DNA of 64,000 nt. It comes from Epiperipatus broadwayi. Taxonomy: Eukaryota; Onychophora; Udeonychophora; Euonychophora; Peripatidae. Under the pieces are notes generated by a model. That model ran no database searches. It had not been told where the DNA came from and worked only from the letters and a program-made list of their open reading frames with translations. Shown here piece by piece: positions 48,830 to 61,429 of the stretch (position 1 is its first letter; the number at the start of each line of letters is the position of its first letter). The position numbers and the translations under genes were made by a program. The stretch is from NCBI GenBank assembly GCA_028023455.1, contig JAQFVV010012422.1:7739210-7803209 (forward strand). The letters are read 5' to 3'.

Positions 48830-50885
48830 ATATATATATATATATATTGTAATAGACAGCAGGCACCTAATATTTATCTTTAGAAGGTGCCATTAGACCT
48901 CTAACCTAGAAAATTTATAAAATTCCTGATGAAGATACCAAGTATAAGTGCCTACCACAGCTGTACTCTCACTCATATATCTAAAATCATCTCTAGATCA
49001 TGGAGAGCAGAGATTCTTGTCAAATATAAATTGGCAGAGCAGACAACAGTAAACAAAATGCTGGACAAATATAACAATCAATAAAACAAAGTTTATTAGC
49101 AATTTAACAAACCATAATATACAATTCAGCTGCAGAGTTTAAATACCCAAGTTACTTCAAATAGAACAGAGTTTGAATATTAATTAACTTTTTTTCAATT
49201 ATGCATATAGTGTATTTGATAGCTGGTAGTTTAAATATTACACTTGCCATAAATTTTATTTTTAATACTATTAAATAATCTCTGAAGTTTAATAATGACA
49301 GAATGATTTATTTAGATGTTTGCACATATTTTCATATTGGCATTAACAAAAAAATCAATATTCAAGCAGCTGTAATCACTATACATGTTCACACTTGCTG
49401 GCTATTATAAAAATTAAGCCTGTAGTGCATTGGATTTAACCACAGAAAAATAAGGAATGATAATAAATATGCCTATTAATCATCCATGTTACAAAGCAAT
49501 TATATATATATATATATATAATCATAGAAAGGAAGGTCCCTTTACTCAACACAAAAATATAAGTAAGCACAAACATCTCAAGTGGAAATCATAATAAATC
49601 ACGGGGGGGGCATATAGTAATAAATTTGTGATAGATAAATATCTAGAATCACTCTATACAATACACACATATACATAGATAAATTTCTTTAATTTCAGAT
49701 ATGTGTGATGCAAGCAGAATAAACAAGTGAAGCTGCCAACACTTTTAAACATCTTATCAAATGATGTATAAAATTATTCACACTATGCAGTATGATAGGG
49801 ATTAAGATTTTAACCCCTTCCCAAGGTTTGAAGAATTTTAATATAAATAAAATTTAGCTAGAAAAAAATAAAAAGGACTTGAAATAATTATAAATGTATC
49901 TGTGGATCAAAGGAGTATATGCACATAATATACATTATATTTTATCTTGGCATTTTGTTTTATTGTGATACAAAATTTTATTTTAAAATTAAGAATTTTT
50001 TTTAAAATTGTAACTTTTTAAATTTAAATCTTATAAAATATAAAGAGAAGAATATCACTAATTCATGTACTACATATAATTACCTCAATATTTTGTTAAT
50101 TGATATTGGGTAATTATATAATAATTTTTGTTAAGTGATGTGTGGAATGTAACTCATGATAAAAATGTTTTCTTTTAGGTTTTTTTTATAAAGGGGAAAA
50201 GTATCTATAAATCCTATAATAGATTAATGTGATTTTTTTTATCTTATCAATATAAAATAAATCGTATATTGATTCAATGTGCAAGATTTTCTTTTGTTCG
50301 TCGTCAGCTCAAGTTACTGAACCTTATTAAAAATTTGTAATTATATGCTATTTAAAGATAATAGTATAAAGAAAATAGAAATTTTTTGTTTGTGATATTT
50401 TTATACAAGATAAAAAAGAAAGATAACCAAATGTTAATAACTGAACATCTGAATAATGAGAAAAGATATTAAATATATATTTTTGCTTTATATGGATGTC
50501 ATTTTAGCTGCTATTTTTGTTGTATTTATGTTTCCCGGAGAGCAGAAGAAAAGAACTTTTGTGGAAAACAAAATTGAAATTTTAACTGAACACTAAAATG
50601 AAATCTTAAACTACATGGAGTTTGAAAGAATTAACCAAGGCTTTTTGATAAATAAATAAAAAGGTAATTATTGGGAATAAGTATTTAGTGCCCAGTAAAA
50701 TGTACATCATGTGTGAAGTATATCTGTGTCTGATAATCAATTTAATAAAACAGAATCCAACGTAAAAATTCCAATGAAAAAGATATTAAAGGTTTATGAG
50801 GACTGTAAATTTATGGATTGCCTGTTACTGAAGGTTAGGCTAGAATCTACTGAAGAACAAGACTACCTTTGATTCCAAAAAATAT
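48830..50885. other. AT-rich DNA, no gene recognised
   Basis: Short (AT)n runs near 48830 and 49500. No supported gene. Confidence 0.45.
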
Positions 50886-50901
50886 GAACAATCTATAGGT
50901 A

Positions 50902-51236
50902 TTAAAACCATCAAACATCACATGATCACCATCTCTATACTAGCACATAATTTGTTGTAAACAAAGGCAAAACTTCCCATACAGTAGTGCCACCCTGTGC
51001 CAAACAGAGTAATCAATGGATGCCAGAAGGCTTGTGCATAAAATCCCTATCTATCTAGGTGCAGTGCTCTCAGATCCAAGGCTCCTCACTGATGATGGCC
51101 ACAAGCCAGAAACTAGTCTGGGGATATTGGATGAGTGGGCACTAGATAGGGATTTTATGCACAAGCCTTCTGGCATCCATTGATTACTCTGTTTGGCACA
51201 GGTGGCACTACTGTATGGGAAGTTTTGCCTTTGTTT
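50902..51236. mobile_element. hammerhead foldback, family 1, best copy
   Basis: A 335-base element: a left unpaired tail of about 55 bases, then inverted arms (about 50957-51056 and 51133-51236) with shared blocks GAGTAATCAATGGATGCC and TTGTGCATAAAATCCCTATC, and the ribozyme at the tip. A 12-base duplication AATCTATAGGTA (50890-50901, 51237-51248) flanks it. There is no coding capacity. The variable-length duplication suggests insertion by retrotransposition, perhaps by PLE enzymes. Confidence 0.88.
51074..51132 (+). ncRNA. type I hammerhead ribozyme, complete
   Basis: Self-cleaving RNA motif with all parts visible. Outer stem I: ATCCAA (51074-51079) with TTGGAT (51127-51132). Internal loop: GGCT against ATA. 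Inner stem I: CCTCA (51084-51088) with TGGGG (51119-51123), one G-T wobble. Box CTGATGA at 51089-51095. Stem II: TGGC/GCCA around CACAA (51096-51108). GAAA at 51109-51112. Minimal stem III with the self-complementary ACTAGT (51112-51117), which allows pairing between two molecules. Cleavage triplet GTC, predicted cut between 51118 and 51119. Short stem III and an internal loop in stem I are features of PLE and retrozyme hammerheads. The first stem II pair is T-A rather than the usual G-C. Confidence 0.85.
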
Positions 51237-51502
51237 AATCTATAGGTAAATAAGAATGTCCCGTAAAATTTACATATGTAGGAAAGCTTATTGATGGTTG
51301 TTATTATAATCCCAGTAAATAAGATAAAAATTTATCTTTTTACTTTATTTCAATTTGTGTTTTATTATTATTATTAATTTCATAACTGATTGTGAAATTT
51401 TGTTTTCTGTTTTTTGTGCATTGTTTTTATTATTATTGTATGAATAAAAGAATGTAAGCAGCCCATATGTATAGGTGTGAGTGTATGGAGTTCCACATAC
51501 AT

Positions 51503-51507
<5 letters not shown>

Positions 51508-51560
<53 letters not shown>
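51508..51560. repeat. (AT)n microsatellite
   Basis: AT dinucleotide run; a second short one lies at 51724-51741 just outside the PLE. Confidence 0.95.
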
Positions 51561-51562
<2 letters not shown>

Positions 51563-51878
51563 ATGAAAGGTAAATGAAGAGAGAGAATGTTTTAAATTAA
51601 CTGGATGTATGGAAGATTATATTTAATTAATATAGAGCTGGATGATGGTAAAATGAAATTTATTATGCAGATCGTATATCTATATATTTTATATTTTTTA
51701 ATTCAGGTTTGGATGAAAGGAACTATATATATATATATATAATATGATTAAAATTACCCCAAATCCAAAATTCAACCAGACCAGCAAAAATAATATTAAA
51801 ACACAACCAAAGGTTTCACTGCTACAAGCAGACTTTTCAAGTGTAAAGAACTACAAAAACTACACAATATATATAATA

Positions 51879-54275
51879 TTAAACATTACCCACAAATCCA
51901 TTTACTTCCCATCCACCCTTAATATTAAAAGAACTCTTAAATAAGTTAATTGCTTCAGAATAATAAATTTTCAATAATAAAGATTCTTTAATTCTTCTTT
52001 TGATTTCATTTCTCTCAAAGAAGACAACCTTAGCTCCATCAAAATTAATAGTGTGGCCTGTATCTTTTTCATGGACATACAAAGCAGAACTAAGATATCT
52101 ATTTTTAACTCTACTTTTATGAACCTTTATTCTTTCATTTAAACTCAAACTACTCTGACCTATGTAGACCTTCTTACAAAAAAAACAAGGGATAAAATAT
52201 ACTACACCAGGAATAGTCCTCCTATCAAAAATTTCCTTTGTATTATTTAATAAATTATTCAATGTAATACCCCTTTTCCAAGCAATTTTCTTATTTCCAA
52301 ACAATTTACTATTCCTACATACAATTTTATAAGAAGACAATTTAAATGGCAAAGAAATAAAATCATATTTTTCTCTATCCTTTACATCCTTACAAATATT
52401 ACTATTAAATAAAATACTTTTAACAAATTTATCAGAGTAACCAACCCTCAAGTAATCTTTATAAAATTGACATTTCTGAAACAAAGCTACCCCACTAGAA
52501 TTATTTAATTTATTATTCCTATGACAATAATTCCTTAAAGCAGCTACTTTATGAGATACAGACTGATAGCTATCAGGTTTAATTATAGATCTTAATTCTC
52601 TACTTTTAACAAAATGACTGCATAGTAAACAATTAGTCTCTACATTTCTAATCACCAAAAGATCTAAAAATTTTAACTTACCAAAATCTAACCCCCTCCT
52701 TCTAACACATATCTTATAGAAGGATCAAAACAATTAAACTCATTTACAAATTCCTTCAATTTATCATTCTCAACTACAAATAAACAATCATCAACATATC
52801 TGACAAATAACTTTACATATAAACAATTCTTTTTAATAATAATTTCCTCCTCCATATAATTAATATAAACTGAACATACTAAAGGAGAAATAATATAACC
52901 TATTATCCACCCTTCCTTAATTTTATAAAAATTACCTTTATAAGTAAAATACATAGAATCTTCCAATAATAAAAGCAAATCTTTAATTACCTTAATTTTA
53001 TTTTTTGATAAAGAACTTTTCTTAATCAATACAGACATAAGAACATCAATACTGCTTAACCTATTAACAGACTGATACATATTTTCAATATCTAAACTGC
53101 CAAATACCCAATTACTTTCCATTTTAAAATTATTAATCTTATCAAAAGCCTCAAAAGAAGAAGAAACTGTGTAATGACCAAAATCAACAAATTGTTTTAA
53201 AAAATTATTCAAGAATCTAGAAATACCCTCTACAACACTACCTGTAAAATCAAAAATAAATCTTAAAGGAAAACCATCTTTATGAGTCTTAATATTCACA
53301 AACATCTTAGCTGATATGAAATCATTTGGATAACATTTTAAATAATCTACTCTATTAAAAAAATTTAAATTTACCATTTTCTTCATAATATCTATCAACT
53401 TTCTTTTAATCACATTACCTGGATCTTTATCTAAAAACATATATTTACCATTATTTAATTCTCTATCCATTTTCTCTTTGAACTCATCTCCTTTCATAAT
53501 GACAAACCTACCAGCTTTGTCTTCATGAGAAATGATCACATCATTAGCAATTAACCTATTCTTAAGATGTCTAACCTCAGCAGGATTAACCACAAATTTT
53601 TCTTTCCTTTTTAAACTTTTATTTAAAATCAATTGAATACCAACTTTCTGCTCATCACTCAAATTACTAGATTCAATAGACAAAATTGTATCAAAAACTA
53701 TATTTTTTGAATGAAATGGAACAAAATTAGGGCCTTTACCAAGAATATCTAATTCTCTATCATTTAACTTAATATCAGAAAGATTAACAACTCTATCATC
53801 AGAAACATTATTCTCATACCTTTTATCACTACAAAAAAATTTTATTCACTTTCCCAAACAACCATTTTAATTTTCTTTCATATTTCTTACAATAGAAATT
53901 TGACCTATTCTGTCTAAATTGCCTCATGAAAAAATTCAAAATTGAATAATTAAAATCTTGCCTCCTGTCTAAATAATATCTATTTCTTTTATATACATAA
54001 ATAAATTTGTAAAACTTTACAAAATTTTCTTTCAAAAAACTATTCAAAATATATGTTTGTAACTTAAAAACCAAATTCCTATTTTGAAGCAACTTTTTAT
54101 TTCTACTAAAATTAATAACACAACACCTAGGAAAAACATTAAATTTCCTACATTTTTTAAGAAAATAAATCTGCCATCTTAAAGACTCTATCCTATCACT
54201 CAATCTAAACAACTTTTTAATCCTTCTAATATCATTCAATGGAGAATTATTAAAAACTAAACTCCACAAACTCAT
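51879..54275 (-). pseudogene. PLE reverse transcriptase with GIY-YIG endonuclease
   Basis: About 800 residues from ATG at 54275. The N-terminal basic part (54275-53829) is followed by the reverse transcriptase, with FVNIKTHKDG, then LRFIFDFTGS, motif A SLDIENMYQSV, motif B GYIISPLVCS and the catalytic RYVDDCLFV (about 52810). A GIY-YIG nuclease closes the protein: GVVYFIPCFFCKKVYIGQSS (about 52210-52150) with the downstream HKSRV and VVFFERNEIKRRI blocks. Only two lesions are seen: a frameshift near 53830 in a homopolymer and a one-base deletion near 52695. The right copy reads through the second site, and through the first as well. Two single-base errors could be real or assembly errors. Confidence 0.9.
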
Positions 54276-54283
54276 ACTAAAGA

Positions 54284-54478
54284 TCAATTACAAATACACA
54301 TATAAATTAAAACAAAATAAAAACATACATACGCTTCTATATAACTAAATAAACACAAACATATACTCTTCCAACAAAACTCAAGCAACAAACTTAATAT
54401 ACATAAATAAAATTCAAATATATCTATAAAAAAAATCTCTACATCAGCAAAACTACCCTTAAATGCAAAAAAACTCAT
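54284..54478 (-). CDS. short upstream frame in PLE leader
   Basis: A 64-residue hydrophobic frame starting MSFFAFKGSF ends 8 bases before the main ATG. The right copy keeps the same frame at 55633-55827 with the same spacing. It may be an upstream open reading frame affecting translation, or simply shared by recent descent. No function is recognised. Confidence 0.35.
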   Translation of the reverse strand: MSFFAFKGSFADVEIFFIDIFEFYLCILSLLLEFCWKSICLCLFSYIEAYVCFYFVLIYMCICN

Positions 54479-54518
54479 TAAAATGTAAACATTACAAGCA
54501 TAAACCTAAACTAGTCAA

Positions 54519-55080
54519 TATATAATTAAAATTACCCCAAATCCAAAATTCAACCAGACCAGCCAAAAAATAATATTAAAACACAACCAAAGGTTTCACT
54601 GCTACAAGCAGACTTCTCAAGTGTAAAGAACTACAAAAACTACACAATATATATAATATTAAACATTACCCACAAATCCATTTATTTCCCATCCACCCTT
54701 AATATTAAAAGAACTTAAATAAGTTAATTGCTTCAGAATAATAAATTTTCAATAATAAAGATTCTTTAATTCTTCTTTTGATTTCATTTCTCTCAAAGAA
54801 GACAACCTTAGCTCCATCAAAATTAATAGTGTGGCCTGTATCTTTTTCATGGACATACAAAGCAGAACTAAGATATATATTTCTAACTCTACTTTTATGA
54901 ACCTTTATTCTTTCATTTAAGCTCAAACAAGGGATAAAATATACTACACCAGAAATAGTCCTCCTATCAAAAATTTCCTTTGTATTATTTAATAAATTAT
55001 TAAATTAATACCCCTTTTCCAAGCAATTTTCTTATTTCCAAACAATTTATTATTCCTACATACAATTTTATAAGAAGATA
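54519..55080 (-). mobile_element. PLE 3'-end partial copy, left (pseudo-LTR)
   Basis: Repeats the last part of the left PLE: from the KIVCRN region through a shortened GIY-YIG domain to the stop and the 3' region. About 40 bases encoding the CxxC and YIG part are deleted near 54927. It lies in tandem upstream of the full copy. Confidence 0.88.
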
Positions 55081-55086
55081 TTGAAA

Positions 55087-55632
55087 AATTTATTAAATAA
55101 TACAAAGGAAATTTTTGATAGGAAGACTATTCCTAGTGTAGTATATTTTATTCCTTGTTATTTTGTAAGAAGGTTTACATAGGTCAGAGTAGTTTGAGTT
55201 TAAATGAAAGAATAAAGGTCCATAAAAGTAGAGTTAAAAATAGATATCTTAGTTCTGCTTTGTATGTCCATGAAAAAGATACAGGCCACACTATTAATTT
55301 TGATGGAGCTAAGGTTGTCTTCTTTGAGAGAAATGAAATCAAAAGAAGGATTAAAGAATCTTTATTATTGAAAATTTATTATTCTGAAGCAATTAACTTA
55401 TTTAAGAGTTCTTTTCATATTAAGGGTGGATGGGAAGTAAATGGATTTGTGGGTAATGTTTAATATTATATATATTGTGTAGTTTTTTACACTTGAGAAG
55501 TCTGCTTGTAGCAGTGAAACCTTTGGTTGTGTTTTAATATTATTTTTCCTGGTCTGGTTGAATTTTGGATTTGGGGTAATTTTAATTATATATTGACTAG
55601 TTTAGCTTTATGCTTGTAATGTTTACATTTTA
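55087..55632 (+). mobile_element. PLE 3'-end partial copy, right (pseudo-LTR)
   Basis: Same terminal region in plus orientation, starting about 95 bases further into the coding part than the left partial copy, and meeting it head to head at 55080/55081. The frame at 55155-55463 keeps KKVYIGQSSLSLNERIKVHK through the stop. Confidence 0.88.
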
Positions 55633-56067
55633 ATGAGTTTCTTTGCATTTAAGGGTAGTTTTGCTCATGTAAAGTTTTTTTTTATAGATATATTTGAATT
55701 TTATTTATGTATATTAAGTTTGTTGCTTGAGTTTTGTTGGAAGAGTATATGTTTGTGTTTATTTAGTTATATATATAGAAGTGTGTATTTGTTTTTATTT
55801 TGTTTTAATTTGTATGTGTATTTGTAATTGATCTTTAGTATGGGTTTGTGGAGTTTAGTTTTTAATAATTTTCCATTGAATGATATTAGAAGGATTAAAA
55901 CGTTGTCTAGATTGAGTGATAGGATAGAGCCTTTAAGATGGCAGATTTATTTTCTTAAAAAATGTAGGAAATTTAATGTTTTTCGTAGGTGTTGTGTTAT
56001 TAATTTTAGTAGAAATAAAAAGTTGCTTTCAAAATAGGAATTCGGTTTTTAAGTTACAAACATATAT

Positions 56068-56159
56068 CAAGTAGTGTTAGCCGAGAGGTCATTGCAGCGG
56101 CCTTGCAAGCAAGTAACGGGTTCGCCTCCTGGCCGATGCTATGACATATGGAAAAAAAA
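56068..56159 (+). mobile_element. tRNA-derived SINE, copy 3, nested in PLE
   Basis: Matches the copies at 5520 and 43652 (TTAGCCGAGAGGTCA head, CTTGCAAGCAAGTAA, CTGGCCGATGC, GACATATG, A tail) with an internal deletion before the B box. A perfect 17-base duplication AAGTTACAAACATATAT is at 56051-56067 and 56160-56176. The left PLE copy has the empty site. Confidence 0.95.
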
Positions 56160-56556
56160 AAGTTACAAACATATATTTTGAATAGTTTTTTGAAAGAAAA
56201 TTTTGTAGAGTTTTACAAATTTATTTATGTATATAAAAGAAATAGATATTATTTAGACAGAAGGCAAGATTTTAATTATTCAATTTTGAATTTTTTCATG
56301 AGGCAATGTAGACAGAATAGATCAAATTTCTATTGTAAGAAATATGAAAGAAAATTAAAGTGGTTGTTTGGTAAAGTGAATAAAATTTATTGTAGTGATA
56401 AAAGGTATGAGAGTAATGTTTCTGATAATAGTGTTGTTAATCTTTCTGATATTAAGTTAAATGATAGAGAATTAGATATTCTTAGTAAAGACCCTAATTT
56501 TGTTACATTTCATTCAAAAAATATAGTTTTTGATACAATTTCGTCTATTGAATCTA

Positions 56557-56727
56557 TATAATTAAATATTTATTTATACAGCGCTATGTTGATAAATTGT
56601 AAATGTAAATTAGCAATCAGGCTAATGCACATGCGCTTTACAGATAACTATAAGTAAATAATACTAACATTCTCAAACACAAGATAAAGTCTTTAGAAAA
56701 GGTAGAATGAATCCATCTAACTTTTCA
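56557..56727. mobile_element. 171-base insertion in PLE, unknown family
   Basis: Absent from the left PLE copy, which gives the empty site. Flanked by AATCTA at 56551-56556 and 56728-56733. Contains GCGCTATGTTGATAA and GCGCTTTACAGATAAC. No terminal inverted repeats were obvious. Confidence 0.75.
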
Positions 56728-58689
56728 AATCTAGTAATTTGAGTGATGAGCGGAGGAAAGTTGGTATTCAATTGATTTTAAATAAAAGTTTAAAAAGGAA
56801 AGAAAAATTTGTGGTTAATCCTGCTGAGGTTAGACATCTTAAGAATAGGTTAATTGCTAATGATGTAATCATTTCTCATGAAGGCAAAGCTGGTAGGTTT
56901 GTTATTATGAAAGGAGATGAGTTCAAAGAAAAAATGGATAGAAAATTAAATAATGGTAAATATATGTTTTTAGATAAAGATCCAGGTAATGTGACTAAAA
57001 GAAAGTTGATAGATATTATGAAGAAAATGGTAAATTTAAAATTTTTTAATAGAATAGATTATTTAAAATGTTATCCAAATGATTTCATATCAGCTAATAT
57101 GTTTGTGAATATTAAGACTCATAAAGATGGTATTCCTTTAAGATTTATTTTTGATTTTACAGGTAGTGTTGTAGAGGATATTTCTAGATTCTTGAATAAT
57201 TTTTTATAACAATTTGTTGATTTTGGTCATTACAGAGTTTCTTCTTCTTTTGAGGCTTTTGATAAGATTAATAATTTTAAAATGGAAAGTAATTGGGTAT
57301 TTGGCAGTTTAGATATTGAAAATATGTATCAGTCTGTTAATAGGTTAAGCAGTATTGATGTTCTTATGTCTGTGTTGATTAAGAAAGGTTCTTTATCAAA
57401 AAATAAAATTAAGGTAATTAAAGATTTGCTTTTATTATTGGAAGATTCTATGTATTTTGCTTATAAAGGTAATTTTTATAAAATTAAGGAAGGGTGGATA
57501 ATAGGTTATATTATTTCTCCTTTAGTATGTTCAGTTTATATTAATTATACGGAGAAGGAAATCATTATTAAAAAGAATTGTTTATATGTAAAGTTATTTG
57601 TCAGATATGTTGATGATTGTTTATTTGTTGTTGAGAATGATAAATTGAAGGAATTTGTAAATGAGTTTAATTGTTTTGAGCCTTCTATAAGATATGTGTT
57701 AGAAGGAGGGGAGTTAGATTTCGGTAAGTTAAAATTTGTGGATCTTTCCGTGATTAGAAATGTAGAGACTAATTGTTTACTATGCAGTCATTTTGTTAAA
57801 AGTAGAGAATTAAGATCTATAATTAAGCCTGATAGCTATCAGTCTGTATCTCATAAAGTAGCTGTTTTAAGGAATTATTGTCATAGGAATAAAAAATTAA
57901 ATAATTCTAGTGGGGTAGCTTTGTTTCAGAAATGTCAATTTTATAAAGATTGCTCTGATAAATTTGTTAAATGTATTTTATTAAATAGTAATATTTGTAA
58001 GGATGTAAAGGATAGAGAAAAATATGATTTTATTTCTTTGCCATTTAAATTGTCTTCTTATAAAATTGTATGTAGGAATAGTAAATTGTTTTGAAATAAG
58101 AAAATTGCTTGGAAAAGGGGTATTACATTGAATAATTTATTAAATAATACAAAAAGAAATTTTTGATAGGAGGACTATTCCTGGTGTAGTATATTTTATC
58201 CATTGTTTTTTTTTTTTTGTAAGAAGGTCTTCATAGGTCAGAGTAGTTCGAGTTTAAATGAAAGAATAAAGATTCATAAAAGTGGAAGTTAAAAGTATAT
58301 ATCTTAGTTCTGCTTTGTATGTCCATGAAAAAGATACAGGCCACACTATTAATTTTGATGGAGCTAAGGTTGTCTTCTTTGAGAGAAATGAAATCAAAGG
58401 AAGAATTAAAGAATCTTTATTATTGAAAATTTATTATTCTGAAGCAATTAACTTATTTAAGAGTTCTTTTAATAGTAAGGGTAGATGGGAAGTAAATGGA
58501 TTTGTGGGTAATGTTTAATATTATATATATTGTGTAGTTTTTGTAGCTCTTTACACTTGAGAAGTCTTCTTGTAAGAGGTGAACCCTTTGGTTGTGTTTT
58601 AATATTATTTTTGCTGGTATGTTTGAATTTTGGATAATTTTAATTATATATTGACTAGTTTTTTTATGCTTGTAATGTTTACATATAAA

Positions 58690-59690
58690 ATATGTATTTT
58701 GGAAAGAAATATAATTTTGTCAGATTTGTTATTAATTGTGTTTACTGAAATGACATTTTAAAAAAAAAATGTTTTGAAATAAATTGATAGAATTAATAAA
58801 ATACATAAATTGGCTATCGATCCTTTTCATAATTGTTAATAAATATTATAAATGAATGTTGCCAAAGATTAATATCATTCTGTGTCTCTATTTCCATTGT
58901 TTATTAGTACCACTTATCCTGAGAGTTAGAATATAACGCAAAGCTGGTATAGGGGATAACCATACCGGAATTAATGTATGTTTTCTTTATATGTATTCCC
59001 TCATTGCATAATTCTTTATTTAGTTAAGAATTGGTGCTTAAGGCTGATAAGGAAATCAGTGCTTATAAATATATCTTGAGGAAGTCAAAACGAAATATAA
59101 ATTAGTTTCCATATAATTATAAATATGCGTAAGATAGCTGGGAAATATAACTAATTAACATTAGTTCAGTTATCTTTATTATATAAATTTAGAAATAAGG
59201 GGTAGTAACTGAAACACAGGCTTATTATATACCTGTGTCTATATATGTAATATAGGGTACATGAGCACACTTTTTTTAAATAACGAACTTTGTATAAAAC
59301 CATACGTGTATATAACAGGTTAGTATTATCGTGTGTGACGTATGAAGTTCGAATATTTCTTCCCAATTCCTGTTGTGTATAGGAATGGACCGGTACAATA
59401 GTAATGATTTAAAAAATCTTTAATGGCATTATCTTATTTATTAATTATTAACTATAAAATAAAATTTCTCTTTGAAATTTTTTTTTGTATAAAACTTTTT
59501 TTTAAAAAAGTAATCTGGATTGTAATTAACAACAATCGTGGAAATGATTTTCTATCTAACAAAACGTTATGAGGGGGGGGGGATTAAAATTTGAAAAATG
59601 AACTACTGTGTCATATTAAAATTAAAACCACCATATAATCAAATTCTACAAGGGTTAAAACATATAAACATTAATAATGACAATAAAAAA
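58690..59690. other. AT-rich DNA, no gene recognised
   Basis: No supported feature apart from a G run at 59572-59582. Confidence 0.45.
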
Positions 59691-59695
59691 ATATG

Positions 59696-59795
59696 TGGCT
59701 GGCTGAAGAGTTGGAGGGTGAAATAGAATGAAGCCTGTCCATTAAAGCTTGAAGATTTGCTATCTTAATATAAACCGAGCACCAGACTAATACAC
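59696..59795 (-). repeat. fragment of hammerhead family 2a body
   Basis: Reverse complement matches the 15.7-16.1 kb copies (GGCTGAAGAGTTGGAGG, GATTTGCTATCTTAATATA). The ribozyme part is missing. Confidence 0.65.
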
Positions 59796-59810
59796 ACTAT
59801 AAATAATTTG

Positions 59811-60003
59811 TAAGCAATTAATACAAGACGTAATTAAACAAAAAGCCATAAAATTGGTAAATTTCAAAAATTTGGCGGCGTATTTTACCAGAAACATATA
59901 CAACTTTCACCGGAGAAATATACATTTAATATATTAAAGGGGATTAATTTTTAAGCAATTAACATGAGACGCCATTAAACAAAAAGCCGCAAATTCCCTG
60001 ATG
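59811..60003. repeat. pair of 50-base direct repeats
   Basis: Copies at 59811-59860 and 59953-60003 share TAAGCAATTAA, GAC, ATTAAACAAAAAGCC. Between them is a less AT-rich segment with GGCGGCG. Confidence 0.75.
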
Positions 60004-60234
60004 TAATTAAAAAAAGAATGAAATACGCAAACATTTTTTTATAATATTCAGTTATTTCTACCAAAAGTACTCCAAATCTAACTCTAAGATTAATTATATA
60101 TATATTAATCGTTTATATTCACATTTATATTCATCTGTATTGTTATTTTCTACACCTTTTCTGTGCTAAAACTTCTTAAATCTATTTTTTTTTTTTTGCC
60201 AAATTCAATCTAAATATGCAAGATTTAATTATCA

Positions 60235-60400
60235 TGTTTAAGATTTTATATAGAACTGTTAGAAAATTGATAGCTCTGTAATTTCTAATATCTTCATCAT
60301 CTTTCTAACACTATTACTACTGCTCTCTTCCAATCAGCTGGTAGATCTTCACCTATTTGACATTTAATATATAGTTTTGCCAACTTATTTTTGTATTTCT
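60235..60400 (-). pseudogene. RTE reverse transcriptase fragment
   Basis: Minus strand reads NKLAKLYIKCQIGEDLPADW followed by KRAVVI, comparable to the RTE block before KKGDKEDIRNYRPIS. Stops follow. Confidence 0.6.
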
Positions 60401-60639
60401 TAATATATATTAATACACATTTAACTTCTGTTTTATATTTATTTTTCATATTTATTTATAAAAATATATATTTAAATAGTTATAATTCTTTTATTTAAGT
60501 TTTAAGTCCTTTTTTGTGGTAAAGGTTTTTAAATAACTCATGTAAAATCATATAATTCATTCTTAGTAGATGAAAGTCTCTAGTTTCTCCCTATTCATAT
60601 AATTTCTTTTATATTTTATTTGCAGTAAAATGTTCCTTA

Positions 60640-60760
60640 TATCATCCATCTATCGTATATGTTATCTTCTTAAGTCATTTACAATTTTTTGGAATCCAGT
60701 TCAGATGTCAACTATTTATTGTTGTCTCTCCTAGCAAGAAATCCAGCCATCTTTATTTAG
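60640..60760 (-). pseudogene. RTE C-terminal fragment
   Basis: Minus strand reads a G-I-ARRDNN-like block then W-I-P-K-like residues, matching the ARRDDNRWKIEILNCIP region of the copy at 20.3 kb. Confidence 0.5.
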
Positions 60761-60833
60761 GTCTTTTAAGTACTTTAATGATGTAATATATATGCAAATG
60801 TAAAAACTGTATTAATAATAAAGCTTTATTAGC

Positions 60834-61216
60834 AATAAAAATACTGTAGTGCTTAGCATGTTTTTGACAGATAATTGTCCCTTATGTAGCAAAAAGTAAG
60901 GGAATAAGAACCCTGTTTAAAAGCTACAAATTAGCATATTAGTTAGAGCAAGACACTTTTTAGAAAGGGCAATGCAAGATTCTTTACCATTGGTGACATA
61001 CATGTCCTTGGAAATGTGCCAAGAGCCTTTGACCTTTTGTTTGGTGTCATTGCATTGTGTGCAAATGATGTTGAAACATGAGGGCTCAAATTGATGGTTG
61101 GAATTAGTGAAATGCTTTTAAGTGGTCTTATTCCCTTACCTCTGTTGCAAGCATTACTATGTCTATGAAAATTATTTGTCAAAAGCATGCTAAACACTAC
61201 AGTATTTTGATTATTA
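60834..61216. repeat. foldback, unassigned
   Basis: Arms at about 60834-60940 and 61112-61216 share ATACTGTAGTG, TTAGCATG, TTTTGACA and AAGGGAATAAGA-like blocks. The loop of about 170 bases has no recognised gene. Confidence 0.75.
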
Positions 61217-61424
61217 AAACAGCCAAAACTCTATACATATTGCCACTCACTGCAAGCCAGAGCAATCAATGGATGCCAGAAGGCTTGTGCATAAAATCCC
61301 CATCTAGTGCCTACTCATCCAATATCCCAGATTTCTGGCTTGTGGCACCAGCCTTCTGGAATCCATTGATTACTCTGGCTTGCAGTGAGTGGCAATATGT
61401 ATAGAGAGTTTTGCCTGTTTTAAT
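61211..61424. mobile_element. hammerhead foldback, family 1, truncated
   Basis: Arms share GCCACTCACTGCAAGCCAGAG and ATCAATGGAT blocks. The left side keeps the minus-strand ribozyme half (GCCACAAGCC, GAAA, then TCTGGGATATTGG), but the TAGTC part and first box are gone. The last bases of the preceding foldback overlap its start. Confidence 0.75.
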
Positions 61425-61429
61425 AACAG

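Larger units (their letters stand above)
51747..54518 (-). mobile_element. Penelope-like element, left copy, nearly intact
   Basis: Full-length unit on the minus strand with 5' leader (54518-54276), coding region and 3' region ending at 51747. It is preceded by a partial copy of the same 3' end (54519-55080) in tandem, as in PLEs with pseudo-LTRs. It mirrors the right copy around 55081. Confidence 0.9.
55633..58682 (+). pseudogene. Penelope-like element, right copy, broken
   Basis: Same protein as the left copy; the ATG matching the left start is at 55840. Breaks: frameshift near 56034, SINE insertion at 56068-56159, a 171-base insertion at 56557-56727, a stop at 57207-57209, a small in-frame deletion near 57950, a stop near 58092, and frameshifts near 58150 and 58290. 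Motif A (about 57310-57340), motif B (57505-57545), the catalytic YVDD (57607-57618) and the nuclease end remain readable. Confidence 0.9.
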